From Himantopus leucocephalus (Eukaryota > Chordata > Aves > Charadriiformes > Recurvirostridae): a DNA stretch of 64,000 bases. Below the pieces are notes generated by a model. That model saw only the letters and a list, made by a program, of their open reading frames with translations, searched no databases and was not told where the DNA came from. Shown here one piece after another: positions 62,015 through 64,000 of the stretch. How positions within the stretch are numbered: position 1 is the first letter of the stretch; each line of letters starts with the position of its first letter. A program made the translations under genes and the position numbers. The stretch spans positions 27,773,918 to 27,837,917 of the forward strand of contig RSEF01000006.1 in assembly GCA_003993805.1 (NCBI GenBank), read 5' to 3'.

Positions 62015-62599
62015 TGTTGGGGTTTAACCCTTATGGGCAGCTAAGCCCCACACAGCTGCTTGGTCCCCTGACCCCTCTGGTGGGATGGGGGAGAGAATCT
62101 GAAGGGTAAAAGTGAGAAAACTTCTGGGTTGAGACAAAGACAGTCTAACAGGTAAAGCAAAAGCTGCATTCACAAGCAAAACAAAATAAGGAATTCATTC
62201 CCTACTTCCCACCAGCAGGCAGGTGTTCAGCCATCCCCATTAAAGCAGGGCTCCGTCACACATAATGGTTACTTGGGAAGACAAACACCATCACTCCAAA
62301 CGTCTGTCCCTTCCTCCTTCTTCCCCCATCTTTTATTGCTGAATATGATGCCATTTGGTATGGCATATGCCTTTGGTCAGTTGGGGTCAGCTGTCCCAGC
62401 TGGGTCCCCTCCCAACTTCTTGTGCACCCCCAGCCTACTCGCTGGCAGGGAAGCAAGTGAAACATAAAAGGCTTTGACTGTTCAGCAATAGCTAAAACAT
62501 CCCTATGTTATCAACACTGTTTTGGTCACAAAACCAAAATGTAGCCCCTTACAAACTACCAGGAAGAAAATTGACTCTATCCCAGCCAAAACCGGTACA
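62015..62599 (-). mobile_element. Solo LTR of an avian endogenous retrovirus (antisense)
   Basis: Read on the - strand it begins TGTACCGG and ends AACCCCAACA, so it has the TG...CA termini of a retroviral LTR. The body has landmarks of a widespread avian LTR: GGCTGGGATAGAGTC near its start, a CTGGGACAGCTGACCCC block, a TATA-like AATAAAAG (62331-62340 on the + strand as ctttta), GGAAGACAAACACC-type wording on the + strand, and a late tract matching 'gttagactgtctttgtctcaac'. Flanks are CTGAA (62010-62014) and CCGAA (62600-62604), a five-base target duplication with one transition. No gag, pol or env sequence is adjacent, so it is a solo LTR left by recombination. The class is uncertain; five-base duplications suit ERVL-type elements. 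Confidence 0.88.
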
Positions 62600-64000
62600 C
62601 CGAATAACTGCACTTGCTGAATGAAGTAAACTGCAAGGAAAAGAAAGTTAAAATCTCTTTGCAGTTTATACTGATGAAAACAGCCAAACACACCACACTG
62701 GTGACAGCTGCTCGCTGTCCACCAGGCAAACACAGGGCAGGCTGTGAAGTTCCACCATTTCACTCCATGTGTCACTGCACTTCATGCAGGCTTTGGAGTC
62801 ACCTCCTCCCAAGGCAAAGCGTAATTCAGTCTCCACATCTGATTCCCAGCCTCGTGGCTGAGCGTGTCAACAGAGATTACTATCAGCTGCAAGGTCAGGT
62901 TTTGAGATGTGGCTATTAAGAATGGGAGTCATATCCCAGACATCACCCAAGAGCCATCACAGGGTAAAGACTGCGTGTAGTCTCTCTTGAGTTATTCCCA
63001 GCCCAAGCCAGGTTCAATACTAGTCACCTACAGCTGAAAGGTGCCACTGTTCATTACAAACCTCGAGAGCCAATCTGTCCATCAAGCAGGGAAAATATTG
63101 AACAGGAGAGAAGGAGAAAGATTAGCTCTTCATCAGAGTCAGTACCTGAGAAGAAGAGTAGCTGACAACAGAGCTCCCAGGCAGCAAAACAACTTAATGG
63201 AACAACTCTCCATGCCAAAGGAGAAACTGAGCTCTGCAACTGACACAGGATTCCGTTGCCTCAAATGTGAAAAATACCATTAGTGTTTGCATTAAAGTGA
63301 ATAATAATACAGCTTTTCTTTTACAGAAGAGAATAAATGTTCTTAGGCCTCTGTAAGAGAGCAAGGACAACAATGTGGGTAAGAATCTAGAGGGAAATCA
63401 GAAAATATCACCTTTTTCTAGAAACTTTTTGGGGGGATGGTGAGAGGAAGAAGGCAGATAGGTGAAAAATATTTAAGACCATTTGTCTCTAAATTAAACT
63501 AAAACACTCTCTTCAAACATTAATAATTACACATGTCCATCTACTGCCTACATTTTATGATATTTCCACCCTTAAACAAACAGAAGCAAGTTATGACATC
63601 TTTCCGCTCTGTTTGCTGTTGAGGTTAGCTTTATATACTTACGCTGACTTGTGCTGTGTGCATGGGCTCGTCTGTCTTCCTAATGGCACATTGTTATGGG
63701 GGCCTTTCTCAACCCAGCTAAAGCAGACGAAGTCACGAAGATATTGCTTCCCTACCAGTAGCACAGGCAGAGTTGAGATGTGGGTTAATGCCTCCCCTGG
63801 GGAAAAACATGTCCCTTCCAAAGGCATAAGAGAACCCACCCAAGTGGCTGAAATCCAAAAGGGACGGGGTCCCACGGCTCACAGAAATCCAGTTCATACA
63901 CAACCAGCACTATTTTACCCATGAGATCGTCAACGATTTGATTCGTGTCTTTCCCCACCAATTCTTTGCCCATCCCTTGGGACAACGCAGAGCAGATGCT
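62600..64000. other. Unique non-coding sequence, no gene seen
   Basis: Follows the LTR. Open frames of about 100 codons (62614-62919, 63613-63924) have no domain, splice or start support. No repeat family recognised. The window ends without a detectable boundary. Confidence 0.5.

Noticed and set aside
1..64000. tRNA, rRNA, known microRNA and CRISPR structures
   Set aside because: I looked for tRNA B-box-like GGTTCGA motifs, well-known vertebrate microRNA seeds in hairpins and regular repeat-spacer arrays, and saw none. A covariance-model search would be decisive.

Overview
The window reads as nuclear DNA of a bird. The main evidence is dispersed repeats. Several CR1 LINE 3' ends carry the avian-style octamer tail (ATTCTGTG/ATTCTATG type) and the closing codons of the CR1 ORF2 reading frame. 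There are also much older, degraded CR1-like tracts, and one LTR of a kind I associate with avian endogenous retroviruses. Base composition is AT-leaning, microsatellites are short, and Ns sit only inside A/T homopolymers, as in a short-read vertebrate assembly.

I found no convincing protein-coding gene, rRNA, tRNA, recognised microRNA or CRISPR array. Open frames longer than about 60 codons are scattered on both strands, without codon structure or recognisable domains. The longest ones lie in CR1 copies or look like chance. The window is therefore most likely intergenic or deep intronic. A handful of splice-like signal pairs are recorded as low-confidence exon candidates, the best at 51667-51747 on the + strand.

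Layout: 1-6490 is unique sequence with a young-looking CR1 (2737-3034, +), an older CR1-like tract (about 4480-5030, -) and a second CR1 end (6270-6490, -). 6491-21808 is mostly unique, with homeodomain-site-rich stretches at 13700-15060 and a perfect 20-bp tandem duplication at 18906. 21809-27380 is the most repeat-rich part: four CR1-derived segments of different ages, all on the - strand. 27381-40424 is unique, with a CpG-dense hairpin at 31478-31516 and a conserved-looking stretch at 38160-38660. 40425-46063 holds three further ancient CR1-like tracts. 46064-53745 contains a G-quadruplex motif, tandem hairpins, an assembly gap in poly-T and two CR1 ends in opposite orientation. 53746-64000 is unique apart from a 16-bp perfect palindrome, a 164-codon open frame of unknown meaning and a solo LTR at 62015-62599.

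Nothing here works as an operon or pathway. The most plausible functional content is cis-regulatory (candidate conserved non-coding elements), which needs alignment to other bird genomes to establish. I did not find a novel gene system, and I have kept interest scores modest.
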